NCBI GenBank assembly: GCA_963678675.1
Contig: OY783194.1
Coordinates: 16,979,370-17,043,369, forward strand
Origin: Xiphydria camelus
Taxonomy: Eukaryota; Arthropoda; Insecta; Hymenoptera; Xiphydriidae
Direction: 5' to 3'
Length of the DNA: 64,000 nucleotides
The notes beneath the pieces were generated by a model. The model did not search any database. It had not been told where the DNA came from and worked only from the letters and a program-made list of their open reading frames with translations. This document shows, in pieces, positions 1 through 8,822 of the stretch. Within the stretch, counting starts at the first letter, position 1. Each line of letters starts with the position of its first letter. A program made the position numbers and the translations under genes.

Positions 1-103
1 CCAGTACCATGGAAGAATGGGTCGTTGGCGACATCTATAGACGAATCATGGAGGTGATGACCCAAATGACTAACATTTTAAGAATCGATGGAATCGATAG
101 AAA

Positions 104-238
104 TTTGAAAAACAATGTCACTTTTCCTTATAAACTTCTTTTGCAGTCTAGCAAAGGAGACAAGTTTCAATTATTAAAATAATTATCGCCCTGCTAACAA
201 AAAGAAGTTCATAGGAAAAACTGACATTGTTTTTCAAA
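104..238. repeat. Short palindromic element (about 40-bp arms)
   Basis: Arms at 104-145 and 197-238 are reverse complements with a few mismatches, starting TTTGAAAAACAATGTCA and ending TGACATTGTTTTTCAAA. The 50-bp spacer is AT-rich. There is no coding content. It looks like a foldback MITE. I could not identify a target duplication, so the superfamily is unassigned. Confidence 0.6.
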
Positions 239-413
239 GTTATATCAAAAGCTATATTTTTTCTGCATGTTCTGATTCTATTAAAGTATTTATTTAAAAA
301 AAATTCAACATATCTTACATCGCGTTTATTTTAACAAATACAGGCCATTTGTTATCGAGCATAGCAAACAAAATTTAAAGCATTGTGTCTGTTGAACTAA
401 ACGAGATATTATT

Positions 414-780
414 ATTTAGGAGTTTTGGCTTGGCGTTCAATAAAAATGAGTTCGCGTGCGAAACGTTGTTGTGACCCAGGTTGCAGCGATAGAAAAGCAA
501 AAAGGTAATTATTCATTTTATTGTATTACCTATGTTCCTGAATTCCTGTTGGAATATCCAGAAAACACCGCGAAATGCTTTGAAATAGTTGTGAAATTTC
601 AGGTTATGTTCTTAAAATTCTGTTAACTGCTATGCTACAGATATTCCAACAGATATTCAGGAAAATAATACAATAAAATGAATAATTACCTTTTTGCTTT
701 TCTATCGTTGCAACCTGGGACACAACAATGTTTCGCACGCGAACTCATTTTTATCGAACGCCAAGCCAAACCTCCTAAAT
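414..780. repeat. Foldback repeat with a THAP-like first exon in both arms
   Basis: The arms (about 414-560 and 645-780) are near-perfect reverse complements around a roughly 80-bp loop. Each arm carries the same 59-nt open segment, at 446-504 (+) and 690-748 (-), starting MSSRAK and followed at once by GTAATT, a plausible splice donor. The plus copy reads CCDPGCSDRK and the minus copy CCVPGCNDRK. The second matches the opening cysteine pair of THAP zinc fingers. The rest of the domain is missing from both arms. I infer that a DNA-transposon exon was duplicated in inverted orientation during foldback formation. Confidence 0.55.
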
Positions 781-798
781 AAAGAAACATGACTAAAA

Positions 799-924
799 GG
801 GCCGGTTTTACCAACACGGTATAAATGCGGTATAGCGCTATACTGAGAATAACCAGCAATAAGCCTTATGGTTATTCTCAGTATAGCGCTATACCGCGTT
901 TATACCTGTTGGTAAAACCGGCCC
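799..924. mobile_element. Palindromic MITE, Harbinger-like GGGCCGGTTTTACCA termini
   Basis: This is an almost perfect 126-bp palindrome with termini GGGCCGGTTTTACCAACA. The interior repeats the motif TATAGCGCTATACTGAG. The same termini occur at 13874, 32438 and 36680. In the 13874 copy they are flanked by an exact TTA duplication, as known for PIF/Harbinger elements. Here the flanks are AAA and TAA, so the duplication is not exact. Confidence 0.7.
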
Positions 925-1055
925 TAAATGGCGGAAACCAAGCGGAAGCAACATTGGATACGGATACATTACAACGCGTCATCTGCCAGGGATATTTGTA
1001 ACTTCGGGTACTTAAGTATGCGTCCAGTTCTCAGATGGCGCTCGCAAATCAGGAC

Positions 1056-1395
1056 TGTGGGGATCTCGAGATCTCCCACGGATCATGCGAGGAGTGGACG
1101 GTCGGAAGGAGGCGATAGTTACGAAATATAACTAAGGTTTATTTTAACTATCGACAATGAGCCGCGGTTAGCGAGGTAGAGCAGAGCGCTGTGTCGATGC
1201 GTCCGTAGTGGGCTCGAGCAGGCAGGAGAATGGGACTTCCGACTCTCGTGGCGTGGCTAGCTGAGTCTTCAGAAGCGTAGTGATCCGGCGCTACGATCGC
1301 CTGGCCGCCAGAGGCGTGGTGATCGGTTGATCACTGGACAAGATGTGTTGAGGCTGTCTGGTCGCTAGAGGCGTGGCGATCGCCTGGTCGCCACA
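1056..1395 (-). mobile_element. Solo LTR of the CsRn1-type gypsy element
   Basis: This 340-bp sequence is nearly identical to the LTRs at 9230-9569 and 16004-16345 and is bounded by TG...CA. It is flanked by a 4-bp duplication GGAC (1052-1055 and 1396-1399), so it was an independent insertion that later lost its internal region by LTR-LTR recombination. On the coding strand of the full element it reads TGTGGCGACC to GATCCCCACA. The short duplication matches that of the full-length copy (CGTA). Confidence 0.9.
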
Positions 1396-1509
1396 GGACC
1401 ACATCGCCCTATAGACCTTTTCATTCTGAGCGGAAGTAACTAGCGCGCCTCATGTGTAACTAAAAAGCCTGGCGCAAAGGTTAAAAGTTTCGGACAGTTT
1501 TTAATCGCA

Positions 1510-1638
1510 ATGGTCTCCACGCAACCATTCGTAAACGTGGAATTATCAGAGAAAGATGTTCCGGGAGCGATTTTAACGTACAATACAATTGAAGCATACA
1601 GTGTACTGCAATTAAAACGTTGGTTTCAATGTAGGAAC
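1510..1638 (+). pseudogene. SAP-domain exon, 5' part, disrupted by gypsy insertion
   Basis: An ATG at 1510 opens 43 codons that run straight into the gypsy LTR at 1639. The end, LQLKRWFQCRN, is the first helix of a SAP-like DNA-binding motif. After the LTR element the frame resumes at 6147 with QKTEGKKQHLIDR, the second half of the motif (LxxWLxxR...GxKxxLIxR pattern). The 5-bp duplication GGAAC (1634-1638, 6142-6146) is the insertion scar. The intact form presumably belonged to a SAP-SWIM protein carried by a transposable element. That link is inference from the domain order. Confidence 0.6.
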
Positions 1639-1776
1639 TGTAGTGTATGAGTGGCCGAGCGGGGCAGCACTGGAGAGAGAGAGCTAAGATGGCGGAGCGG
1701 GTAGAGTAGGACGATTGTACAGAGGAAGAGAATAAAGATTGTTAGCTCACGACAGTAGCCGAGCGTGCATTTTACA
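1639..1776 (+). repeat. 5' LTR (138 bp)
   Basis: TG...CA ends; same sequence as 6004-6141. It contains GCTAAGATGGCGG and an AATAAAG motif near its 3' end, a possible polyadenylation signal. The sequence TTGGCGACGAGGTG follows at once at 1777 and occupies the position of the primer-binding site. I did not assign the tRNA. Confidence 0.92.
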
Positions 1777-1931
1777 TTGGCGACGAGGTGAAAAAAAAAA
1801 ATCGTGATTATAGCCAGTGAGCGAAAAGTGAATCTGAGCAAGGGAAAGAGGAGAGAAAAGAAGCTGAAACGACCGTTGCGACACGAGAGCCGTTGTGCCA
1901 CGTGGGAAATTAGAGCGGATCAGTAGAGCCG

Positions 1932-4900
1932 TTGACGCTAACCGTGGATTCCAGGGAATTAGAAAAGACAGGCGACGAAATGGGGGACGGGGACTCCAAG
2001 AGAATTCCAAATTTTAACCCGAACGAAGATCAGTCAGGAGTTTCTCAAAGATGGGAAAGATGGGTGCGTGGTTTCGAATTGCTGGTGACCAGTAAAGGCA
2101 TCACAGACAAAGAAAAGACAAAAGCGATGATGCTACACTACGGTGGATTCGAGCTGCAGGACGTGTTTTATTCAATCCCGGGAGCAGACACAATCGAGGA
2201 GGGTGAAGATGCGTATGAGAAAACGAAAACTGCGTTGACAAATTATTTCAAACCTAGACTGAACATAACCTTCGAGAGACACGTGTTTCGCTCGATGGCT
2301 CAAACACCGACGGAATCGATGGGACAATATGTGACACGGCTAAGACAACAGGCCAAATATTGTTCGTTTGCATCAGATGACACAGAAATTAGAGACCAAA
2401 TAATCGAGAAGTGTCATCAATCGAAAATAAGGAAACGTGCCCTCGAAATAGAAGCAGCAACGTTGGAAGACATCATGAAAATCGCAAGAGCGATTGAAGC
2501 AACATCTGCGCAAGTCAAGCAGATGGAAGGAGAAACAGTGGCCAAAATTTCAACAAGAAATGGTCTGCAGAACAATAAAAATAAAGAAGAGATCCAATGC
2601 CATCGGTGCGGATTCAAGGGGCATTTGCAGTCAGATGAAAAGTGTCCAGCAAAAGGGAAAACCTGTAACAAGTGCAATAAGACGGGCCATTTTGCAAGAA
2701 TGTGCAAAACAAGATACACAGAAGAAACCGGAAGCAGTCGTGAGGGTCATGGGTCAAAGAGAGAAGCAGAGCGACAGCCCAGCAGATTGCAGCGGAGACA
2801 ACACAGCACGGTGAGAGAAGTCGACGACGCGGAAGAAGAGGACCAATACGCGTTTGGAATATCAGTAGATGCAATAAGGGATGAAAGGCTTGTAACAGCA
2901 ATAGTAGGTAAAGTGCCAGTCAGGTTTGTAGTTGATTCAGGCGCGTCATGCAACATTGTCGACGAGGAAACGTGGAAAGAGTGCAAAAGGAAAAAAATAG
3001 TCTGTGAGTCAACCAAAGGATCTAGGAAAAAAGTATTCGCGTACGGACAAAAGGAGCAATTAAAATTACTCGGAGAGTTTTCTTGTAAAGTAACCATCGG
3101 CAAGAAAGAAGTTAGGGCAAAATTTTTAGTACTAGCTGGAAAAGGAAAACCATTATTGGGTTACGAAACAGCTTTCGATCTGGGAGTATTGAAGATTGGG
3201 CGTGACTTACAAATTAATAATTTAAAGAGCGTAGAGTCAAGAAAGGAATTATTCAGTGGAATTGGGAAATTGAAAAACGTTAAACTGAAATTAAACATAG
3301 ACCCAAACCACCCACCAGTTGCGCAACCATTGAGGAGAACACCTCTCTCATTACAAGAAAAACTAAAAAAGGCAGTCAAGGATTTAATTCAATTAGATAT
3401 TGTTGAAGAAGTAGAAGGTCCAACTCCGTGGGTTTCACCAGTAGTACCGATAGAAAAAAAAAACGGAAGTCTGAGAGTTTGTGTCGACATGAGAGTGGCG
3501 AATAAAGCAATAATTAGGGAGAGATATCCACTTCCGGTATGGGAAGAGTTGATAATTAAAGTCAGAGGGGCCACACTATTCAGCACGCTGGATGCAAATA
3601 ATGCGTATTATCAGATAGAACTGGAGGAACCTTCTCGATCGATTACGACATTTGGCACCTGCTTCGGTACATTCAGATTTAAAAGATTGTTTTTCGGGGT
3701 TAATAGCGCGCCGGAGAAATTTCAGCAGCTAATGGTCGAACTATTGAAAGGTTTAAAAGGAGTAATAAATTTTTTTGACGATTTTTTAGTTTTCGGAGAG
3801 ACAGAAGCTCAACACGGAGAACGACTAGAAGCAGTCTTACAGAGATTAGAGGAAAATGGAATGACTTTAAACAAAGAGAAATGCCGTTTCCAACAAAAAG
3901 AAGTAACCTTTTTGGGATTCAAACTGTCAGGAGAGGGAGTTCGGCCAACAGAGTCAAAAGTAGAAGCAGTAAAGAATTTTAGACTACCTAACTCAGCGGA
4001 GGAAGTTCGAAGTTTTCTAGGCCTTGTAAATTTCAACGGGCATTTTATACCGGAACTAGCGACAATAAGCGAACCCCTAAGACGATTAACGCGCAAGTCA
4101 ACAAAATTCATGTGGGGGGAAGAACAAGAATTAGCTTTTAAGGAATTAAAAAAGAGACTAGCGTCCGCTGAGACACTCGGAATATTCAACAAAGACGCGA
4201 AAACCAGAGTAATAGCAGATGCAAGCCCAGTAGGCCTGGGAGCAGTTTTGACACAGCTGGGACCTACGGGTTGGAGAATTATCTGCTATGGAAATCACGG
4301 CCTATCAGACTGTGAACGTAGATATTCACAAACAGAAAAAGAAGCACTGGCCTTGGTTTGGGCATGTGAAAGATTTCATTATTGGATTTACGGTAGAGAA
4401 TTCGAATTAGTGACCGATCACAAAGCGTTAGAATGTATCTTTGGCACCAGATCAAAACCGTGCGCACGAATTGAACGATGGGTTCTGAGACTACAAGATT
4501 ATAATTATAAAGTTAAGTACGAAAAAGGGACATCAAACATTGCGGACCCATTGTCGAGATTATTGGAAAAGGAAGGAAAGTCTGCCAATGATTCCGTAAT
4601 GGTTGAACATCATATCAACGCGGTAATAACGGAAGGAATTCCTCGAGCTCTAAGTCGGGAAATAATAGAAGGAGAATCCTCGAAAGACCCAGTATTAATA
4701 GGAGTAAGGAGAGCATTGAAGTCGGATAACTGGTCGACCTTAACGAGTTCGAAATTCAGGATATTAAAAGATGAACTTTGCATTTATGGTGATATAGTTT
4801 TGAGAGGGACTAGAATTGTAATACCAAAGAGCCTTCAAAGTAGAGTTTTAAGTCTAGCACACGAAGGCCACCCAGGAATAGTTGCAATGAAAGCGAGGTT

Positions 4901-5975
4901 AAGATCCAAAGTTTGGTGGGACGTTATTGATAAAGACGCGGAAAACTATGTCAAAACATATAAAGGCTGCCAATTAGTACAGAAATCAGTCTTAGTAAAC
5001 CCGATATCACGTAACTGCTTACCTCAAGGCCGTTGGGAAAGTTTAGCTATGGACTTGCTAGGTCCTATGCCATCGGGCGATGAAATCCTAGTTCTAGTCG
5101 ATTATTATTCGAGATTCTATGAGGTCGAAATTATGAGAACCACGACTGCGTCCCAAGTAATTGCGAGATTGGATGTAATTTTTGCACGATTCGGATATCC
5201 AAACATAATTGTATGCGATAATGGACCACCGTTTAACAGTAAGGAATTAGCAAACTATGCGGAAATAAAAGGATTTAAAATAGCGCATTCAACACCATTC
5301 TGGCCTCAAGGCAATGGGGAAGTTGAGCGGCAAAACAGAAGTATATTGAAACGCCTAAAAATTGCCCACTCAGAAAAGAAAGACTGGAAGGTAGAACTGT
5401 ACGATTATCTGTTAATGTATCGATCGACGCCACACTCAGTGACGGGTAAAACTCCTTCAGAGCTGTTATTCAATAGGAACATTAAATGTAAATTGCCAGT
5501 GATATCCACACAGTTTGAGTTAGACGAAGAGGTTCGAGAAAGAGATGCGTGGCATAAATTAAAGGGCAAAGATTATTTCGATTCCAAAAACAAAGCCAAA
5601 GAATCAGACGTAAGCCCGGGAGACGCTGTACTAGTCAGACAAGCGAGACAAGATAAGTTAAGCACGGAATATAATCCGACTACATTTAATGTAACGGATA
5701 GACACAACAACACAGTCACTATCACATCACCACAGGGTGCGTCGTACAAGAGAAATGTTAGCCAAGTAAAGAAGTTTGTTGACGATCAAACAGACCAGGA
5801 TAGGAGTTTAAACACAACCGAAAAGACAGCTGGGGAGGAAAGCCCAAATCAACCAATTAGTATTAACAGCCCTTTACGTCCTAGCGTTAATGCTGAGCCT
5901 AGACGAAGTAACCGAGAGCGAAGGGTTCCAGAGCGCTTTAAGGATTTCATTATGCCTAAGGAAAATAGCAAGTAA
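1932..5975 (+). CDS. Gag-Pol polyprotein of gypsy element, single frame, 1347 aa
   Basis: Domains run in order. Two CCHC zinc knuckles (CHRCGFKGH... and CNKCNKTGHFARMC) lie near residues 222-256. An aspartic protease with VVDSGAS lies near 334. A reverse transcriptase carries NFFDDFL near 614, so FFDD stands where YxDD is usual. RNase H follows, with VIADAS and LVTDHKAL. The integrase has an HH zinc pair (HEGHPG) near 976 and a D-D-35-E triad (MDLLG, CDNGPP, GEVERQ) near 1039, 1096 and 1132. The integrase second zinc pair reads TYKGCQ where CxxCQ is expected, so one zinc ligand is tyrosine. Gag and Pol are fused without a frameshift. The domain style resembles arthropod K02A2.6-like Pol proteins. 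A later ATG at 1980 is an alternative start. Confidence 0.93.
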   Translation: MTLTVDSRELEKTGDEMGDGDSKRIPNFNPNEDQSGVSQRWERWVRGFELLVTSKGITDKEKTKAMMLHYGGFELQDVFYSIPGADTIEEGEDAYEKTKTALTNYFKPRLNITFERHVFRSMAQTPTESMGQYVTRLRQQAKYCSFASDDTEIRDQIIEKCHQSKIRKRALEIEAATLEDIMKIARAIEATSAQVKQMEGETVAKISTRNGLQNNKNKEEIQCHRCGFKGHLQSDEKCPAKGKTCNKCNKTGHFARMCKTRYTEETGSSREGHGSKREAERQPSRLQRRQHSTVREVDDAEEEDQYAFGISVDAIRDERLVTAIVGKVPVRFVVDSGASCNIVDEETWKECKRKKIVCESTKGSRKKVFAYGQKEQLKLLGEFSCKVTIGKKEVRAKFLVLAGKGKPLLGYETAFDLGVLKIGRDLQINNLKSVESRKELFSGIGKLKNVKLKLNIDPNHPPVAQPLRRTPLSLQEKLKKAVKDLIQLDIVEEVEGPTPWVSPVVPIEKKNGSLRVCVDMRVANKAIIRERYPLPVWEELIIKVRGATLFSTLDANNAYYQIELEEPSRSITTFGTCFGTFRFKRLFFGVNSAPEKFQQLMVELLKGLKGVINFFDDFLVFGETEAQHGERLEAVLQRLEENGMTLNKEKCRFQQKEVTFLGFKLSGEGVRPTESKVEAVKNFRLPNSAEEVRSFLGLVNFNGHFIPELATISEPLRRLTRKSTKFMWGEEQELAFKELKKRLASAETLGIFNKDAKTRVIADASPVGLGAVLTQLGPTGWRIICYGNHGLSDCERRYSQTEKEALALVWACERFHYWIYGREFELVTDHKALECIFGTRSKPCARIERWVLRLQDYNYKVKYEKGTSNIADPLSRLLEKEGKSANDSVMVEHHINAVITEGIPRALSREIIEGESSKDPVLIGVRRALKSDNWSTLTSSKFRILKDELCIYGDIVLRGTRIVIPKSLQSRVLSLAHEGHPGIVAMKARLRSKVWWDVIDKDAENYVKTYKGCQLVQKSVLVNPISRNCLPQGRWESLAMDLLGPMPSGDEILVLVDYYSRFYEVEIMRTTTASQVIARLDVIFARFGYPNIIVCDNGPPFNSKELANYAEIKGFKIAHSTPFWPQGNGEVERQNRSILKRLKIAHSEKKDWKVELYDYLLMYRSTPHSVTGKTPSELLFNRNIKCKLPVISTQFELDEEVRERDAWHKLKGKDYFDSKNKAKESDVSPGDAVLVRQARQDKLSTEYNPTTFNVTDRHNNTVTITSPQGASYKRNVSQVKKFVDDQTDQDRSLNTTEKTAGEESPNQPISINSPLRPSVNAEPRRSNRERRVPERFKDFIMPKENSK

Positions 5976-6003
5976 GCAATTCAAATTGTTAAGAGAAGAC
6001 GGA

Positions 6004-6141
6004 TGTAGTGTATGAGTGGCCGAGCGGGGCAGCACTGGAGAGAGAGAGCTAAGATGGCGGAGCGGGTAGAGTAGGACGATTGTACAGAGGAAGAGAATAA
6101 AGATTGTTAGCTCACGACAGTAGCCGAGCGTGCATTTTACA
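6004..6141 (+). repeat. 3' LTR (138 bp)
   Basis: No difference from the 5' LTR was found by eye over 138 bp. It is followed by GGAAC, the right-hand target duplication, after which the interrupted SAP exon continues. Confidence 0.92.
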
Positions 6142-6146
6142 GGAAC

Positions 6147-6184
6147 CAAAAGACTGAGGGAAAAAAGCAACATTTAATTGATAG
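6147..6184 (+). pseudogene. SAP-domain exon, 3' part, with splice donor
   Basis: This is the continuation of the frame opened at 1510. It encodes QKTEGKKQHLID and ends GATAG|GTTAGG, a donor in phase with the acceptor TTATTGCAG|A at 6251. The intron is 67 nt. Joined across the splice, the reading becomes ...LIDR-VKVCLQRK. It is separated from its 5' half by the gypsy element. Confidence 0.6.
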
Positions 6185-6251
6185 GTTAGGAGACTAGGAT
6201 GCACTTTTATAATCTCTTAAATTCATTTTCAAAATATTTATCTTATTGCAG

Positions 6252-6783
6252 AGTGAAAGTTTGTCTTCAAAGAAAAACGCCTATTGATTCGCATGTCGAT
6301 CGTGGTAAATGGTTAGAGATAAAAGCTACAAATTTGAGGTCTAATGTCATATCACAGTTGCAACAAGGACCAAACTATCCAAGCCATTGGAATACTTTCC
6401 CATCTTGTTCAACTCCACATGCATTCAACATTGGTTGTATGTATGAATATTTTATGAATATTCAGATGATCGATACCAGTAATCCCCAAAATGTTCATGT
6501 GAAGAAAATTGATTGTAGAACTTCCAAACCACTCGCGCGAGGAAAAATTTATTTGCAGAGTAAACATGTTCAGGATATCATGGACTCAGTTACTGCTGAT
6601 AAAAAGTTTTATTATCTGAAAGCAAACATTCAAGCATCTTATAACAAAGATATTAGGTATTCAGTAAAAGTCATGTTGGAGTACAAATCCACAAAAATTA
6701 TTGATGGACAGTGTAATTGCAAAGCATCGTCTCTAGGTAGGTGCAGCCACGTAGCAGCATTATTATATGCCTTAAAATCTATT
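6252..6783 (+). pseudogene. SWIM zinc-finger exon of an element-borne protein
   Basis: The open frame starts at a good acceptor (TTATTGCAG at 6243-6251) in phase with the upstream SAP exon. About 177 residues follow. Near the end is CNCKASSLGRCSHVAALLYA, which fits the SWIM zinc-finger pattern CxC...CxH followed by a hydrophobic helix. SWIM modules occur with SAP, THAP or YqaJ modules in proteins carried by animal transposable elements; here no YqaJ part is visible. Homology to a continuing protein seems to stop at about 6783, where a minus-strand segment begins, so the 3' end is probably lost by rearrangement. Confidence 0.55.
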
Positions 6784-6917
6784 AGCAACTCTCTTTCGAA
6801 TTCGTCCATTGCAGTTTTTTTTATAGTTTGAGTCGTAGCATTCCGTCGTTCCATCCTTTTTAGTGTTTGCACTCCACAATTCCTCTTGTTGGCCTATATA
6901 AGACTCACTCCACAACC
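6783..6917 (-). pseudogene. Exon remnant downstream of the tandem exons
   Basis: After an acceptor (TTTTTAG|GG at 6918-6917 on the minus strand) one frame is open for about 47 codons. It contains LWSESYIGQQEELWSANT and stops near 6780. The open frame does not match phase 0 of the preceding repeated exons, so either an indel or a different splice is needed. Its composition (polar, W/Y-rich) looks like real protein, but I do not recognise the family. Confidence 0.35.
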
Positions 6918-7443
6918 CTAAAAATTGAAAACAATAAAACAACATTTAATATATTGTAAATTCTTGGCATAGATGTATGTATAATTGTAGAAGAGCTTAC
7001 CTGTCCCTTCGCTCGTTGCGATTCATGCTCTTCGACGTAGTCATCACCAATATCGTAATTTTGTACATCTAATACCTCACAACCCTAAACATTGAAAACA
7101 ATGAAACAACATTTAATATATTGTAAATTGTTGGCATAGATGTATGTATGATTATAGAAGAGGTTACCTGTTCCTTTGCTCGTTGCGATTGATGCTCTTC
7201 AACGTAGTGATCGCCTGTATTGTCATTTGTTACGATATCCATTACCTCACAACCCTAAAAGCTGAAAACAATAAAACATTTAATATATTCTAAATGGTTT
7301 GCATAGATGTATGTATGATAGTAGAAGAGGTTACCTCTTCTTTCGTTCGTTGCGATTGATGCTCCAGTGTTCCAAAAAATCATCATTTGTGTCCTCCGTT
7401 TTTGCTGAAGTGGAGGTTGTGTATAATTTCACATCTTTCTGTT
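6918..7443 (-). repeat. Three tandem exon-intron units of about 170 bp
   Basis: On the minus strand the units are 7443-7255, 7254-7085 and 7084-6918. Each has an exon followed by GTAACC or GTAAGC and a conserved intron (CATACATCTATGCCAA... to TTCAATGTTTAG). Exons 7168-7254 (87 nt) and 7001-7084 (84 nt) encode related peptides starting GCEVMDIV and GCEVLDVQ and sharing YVEEHxSQRAK. Both lengths are multiples of three, so each copy can be included without breaking frame. The first unit (7335-7443) is diverged and frameshifted but keeps HQSQRTKE in one frame. Confidence 0.6.
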
Positions 7444-7541
7444 CTAAACACAAGTACGTATTTTACGTTCTGACTAAACCAATAAAACATTATTTGCACC
7501 ATTCTTAACTCTTATGATTCACTCCAAATGAGACCACTTAC

Positions 7542-7904
7542 CTTTTTTGTCAATTTCTTGTACTTTAAAGGAACAGGATCTAGATATTCTTCACTGGGAC
7601 CTTTTTCGCCAACAAAATGCAGAGAGCAAATATATGTGTATCTTTAGTAATACACTGTATAGATTTAAATCCTTCATCTGCACGTCCACATAACCTCACC
7701 CACTTGTCACTTTTTTCACATTTATTACATTTCATGATATGTTTTTTAATTGATTCCTTTACATATCCCTTGCGAAACTCAAGACAAGGTTTCGGGAACG
7801 AAATGAAGTGAAAACTTATATTTTTTTAACTTTTTAGAGCATGTGTCACTTTTACACAAACCGTAACAGCATCGTTTAGTAGCACCTTTACGTTGTTTCT
7901 CCAT
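7542..7904 (-). pseudogene. THAP zinc-finger exon, frameshifted
   Basis: From ATG at 7904 the minus strand reads MEKQRKGATKRCCYGLCKSD. After a frame change it continues with WVRLCGRADEGFKS and, after an apparent 2-nt AT slip, ICSLHFVGEKGPSEEY and DPVPLKYKKL, ending AAAAAG|GTAAGT. This is the C-x(3)-C...W...CSxHF...VP pattern of a THAP-type C2CH finger. At least two frame changes show that this copy is dead. The donor leads into the tandem exons downstream. THAP domains are typical DNA-binding modules of P, Kolobok and related transposases. Confidence 0.6.
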
Positions 7905-8406
7905 GCTAAAATGACTTTTACTTTCGAATATTCGATTTATTATTCATTATAAATTATTCAAATTCGCGTCATCAGCTTTGTAATTACTTTAATAATTTAA
8001 TTTAAAAATGTTTCCATCACTACACTTCCAAAAACTGTCCGAAAGTTAATCGGAAGCCGCCATTTTTACTTGCTCATGCGCACAATTTTTTTTCCAAAAT
8101 GAAAAGGTCTATTTGAGATCCACCCCCCTGGAAGCGATCAGTGTGAATGGTCACCAATCCAAGCAGCAAGCAGCAAGCGCTCGCTGCTCGACGCTTGGCG
8201 CTTCAGCGTGCCAAAACCACAACCTTGACATGTTTGTAATGTACTATCACCCAAGTAGAAGACTTCGCATGGAAACAAAAATTAATCATTTTGGCAATTT
8301 TATATCTCCATCGCTGGTTGTTCTTTTTTCATTTTTGCACATGAAATGTTAATCGACGTAAAATATCAAACCCAATCTGAACCAAATGCGAGGTTAGGCT
8401 AGTTTG

Positions 8407-8620
8407 TACACCCGTACTCACGGATTCTGTCGCTGGTGACTGTTTTAAAATGTTATTTTTAAACGTACTAACCAATGATTAATGCTTTCATTAACGAGAG
8501 TAGACGCCACCATAGATAATGAGGGCATGAGAATTAATTGTTCATTGGTTAGTACGTTTAAAAATAACATTTAAAAAAGTCACCAGCGACAGAATCCGTT
8601 ACATCCGTGAGCACGGGTGT
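8407..8620. mobile_element. Palindromic MITE, ACGGATTCTGTCGCTGG family, copy 1
   Basis: Terminal inverted repeats ACGGATTCTGTCGCTGGTGAC...GTCACCAGCGACAGAATCCGT extend inward to AAACGTACTAACCAATGA. The ends are flanked by TACACCCGT and ACGGGTGTA. The same family appears at 15003-15213 and, with a damaged left end, at about 16380-16573. No coding content. Confidence 0.75.
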
Positions 8621-8639
8621 AACTAGGCCGCTGCTCGCT

Positions 8640-8770
8640 GGTAGCCCAAAATCCAACACCGTTCAATTTTTGGGAAGCGTCAAGCGTCACGTACGAGGTA
8701 TCTCTGCGTTCATTGGTTGCTGCTCGACGCTTGGCGCTTGACGCGTCCAGTGTGCAAGGGCCTTTAGAAC
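8640..8770. repeat. Diverged repeat with CGACGCTTGGCGCTT core
   Basis: The motif CTGCTCGACGCTTGGCGCTT occurs here and at about 8180-8205. The right end, CAGTGTGCAAGGGCCTTT, resembles a MITE terminus. Both copies are in the same orientation and partly decayed. No target duplication was identified. Confidence 0.35.
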
Positions 8771-8822
8771 TTCGCCTTTACTAAACCGGTGTAGAAAGCG
8801 CGTGTAAACGTACTCACAGTAA

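Larger units (their letters stand above)
1639..6141 (+). mobile_element. Full-length Ty3/gypsy LTR retrotransposon, structurally young
   Basis: The two 138-bp LTRs (1639-1776 and 6004-6141) look identical by eye. They start TGTAGTG and end TTTACA. A 5-bp target duplication GGAAC lies directly outside both. The downstream LTR is preceded by a purine tract, AAGAGAAGACGGA. The interior has a single 4.04-kb frame encoding Gag, protease, reverse transcriptase, RNase H and integrase in gypsy order, with no envelope frame. Identical LTRs and an open frame suggest recent insertion, although one integrase zinc-finger cysteine is replaced. It sits inside a SAP exon of an older element. Confidence 0.95.
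1411..8112. mobile_element. Gene-bearing element with THAP, SAP and SWIM exons, split by gypsy
   Basis: Short inverted termini (ATAGACCTTTTCATT at 1411; AATGAAAAGGTCTAT ending 8112) and a second inverted motif (TTTCGGACAGTTTTT near 1490; AAAACTGTCCGAAA near 8030) bracket about 2.2 kb of its own DNA plus the 4.5-kb gypsy insertion. The plus-strand half encodes SAP and SWIM segments. The minus-strand half encodes a THAP zinc finger and three repeated exons. The two halves converge at about 6783, so the element is internally rearranged or made of two partial copies. I see no clear target duplication at the outer ends. The superfamily is unassigned. Confidence 0.5.

Noticed and set aside
928..1131. 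67-codon frame MAETKRKQHW...
   Set aside because: Its second half reads into the solo LTR at 1056. The rest has no recognisable motif and starts at a MITE border.
2417..4467. Minus-strand frames inside the gypsy gag-pol
   Set aside because: They are antisense shadows of a well-supported coding region and carry no domain of their own.
5980..6003. Envelope gene for the first gypsy element
   Set aside because: Only 28 bp separate the pol stop from the 3' LTR, so there is no room for one.
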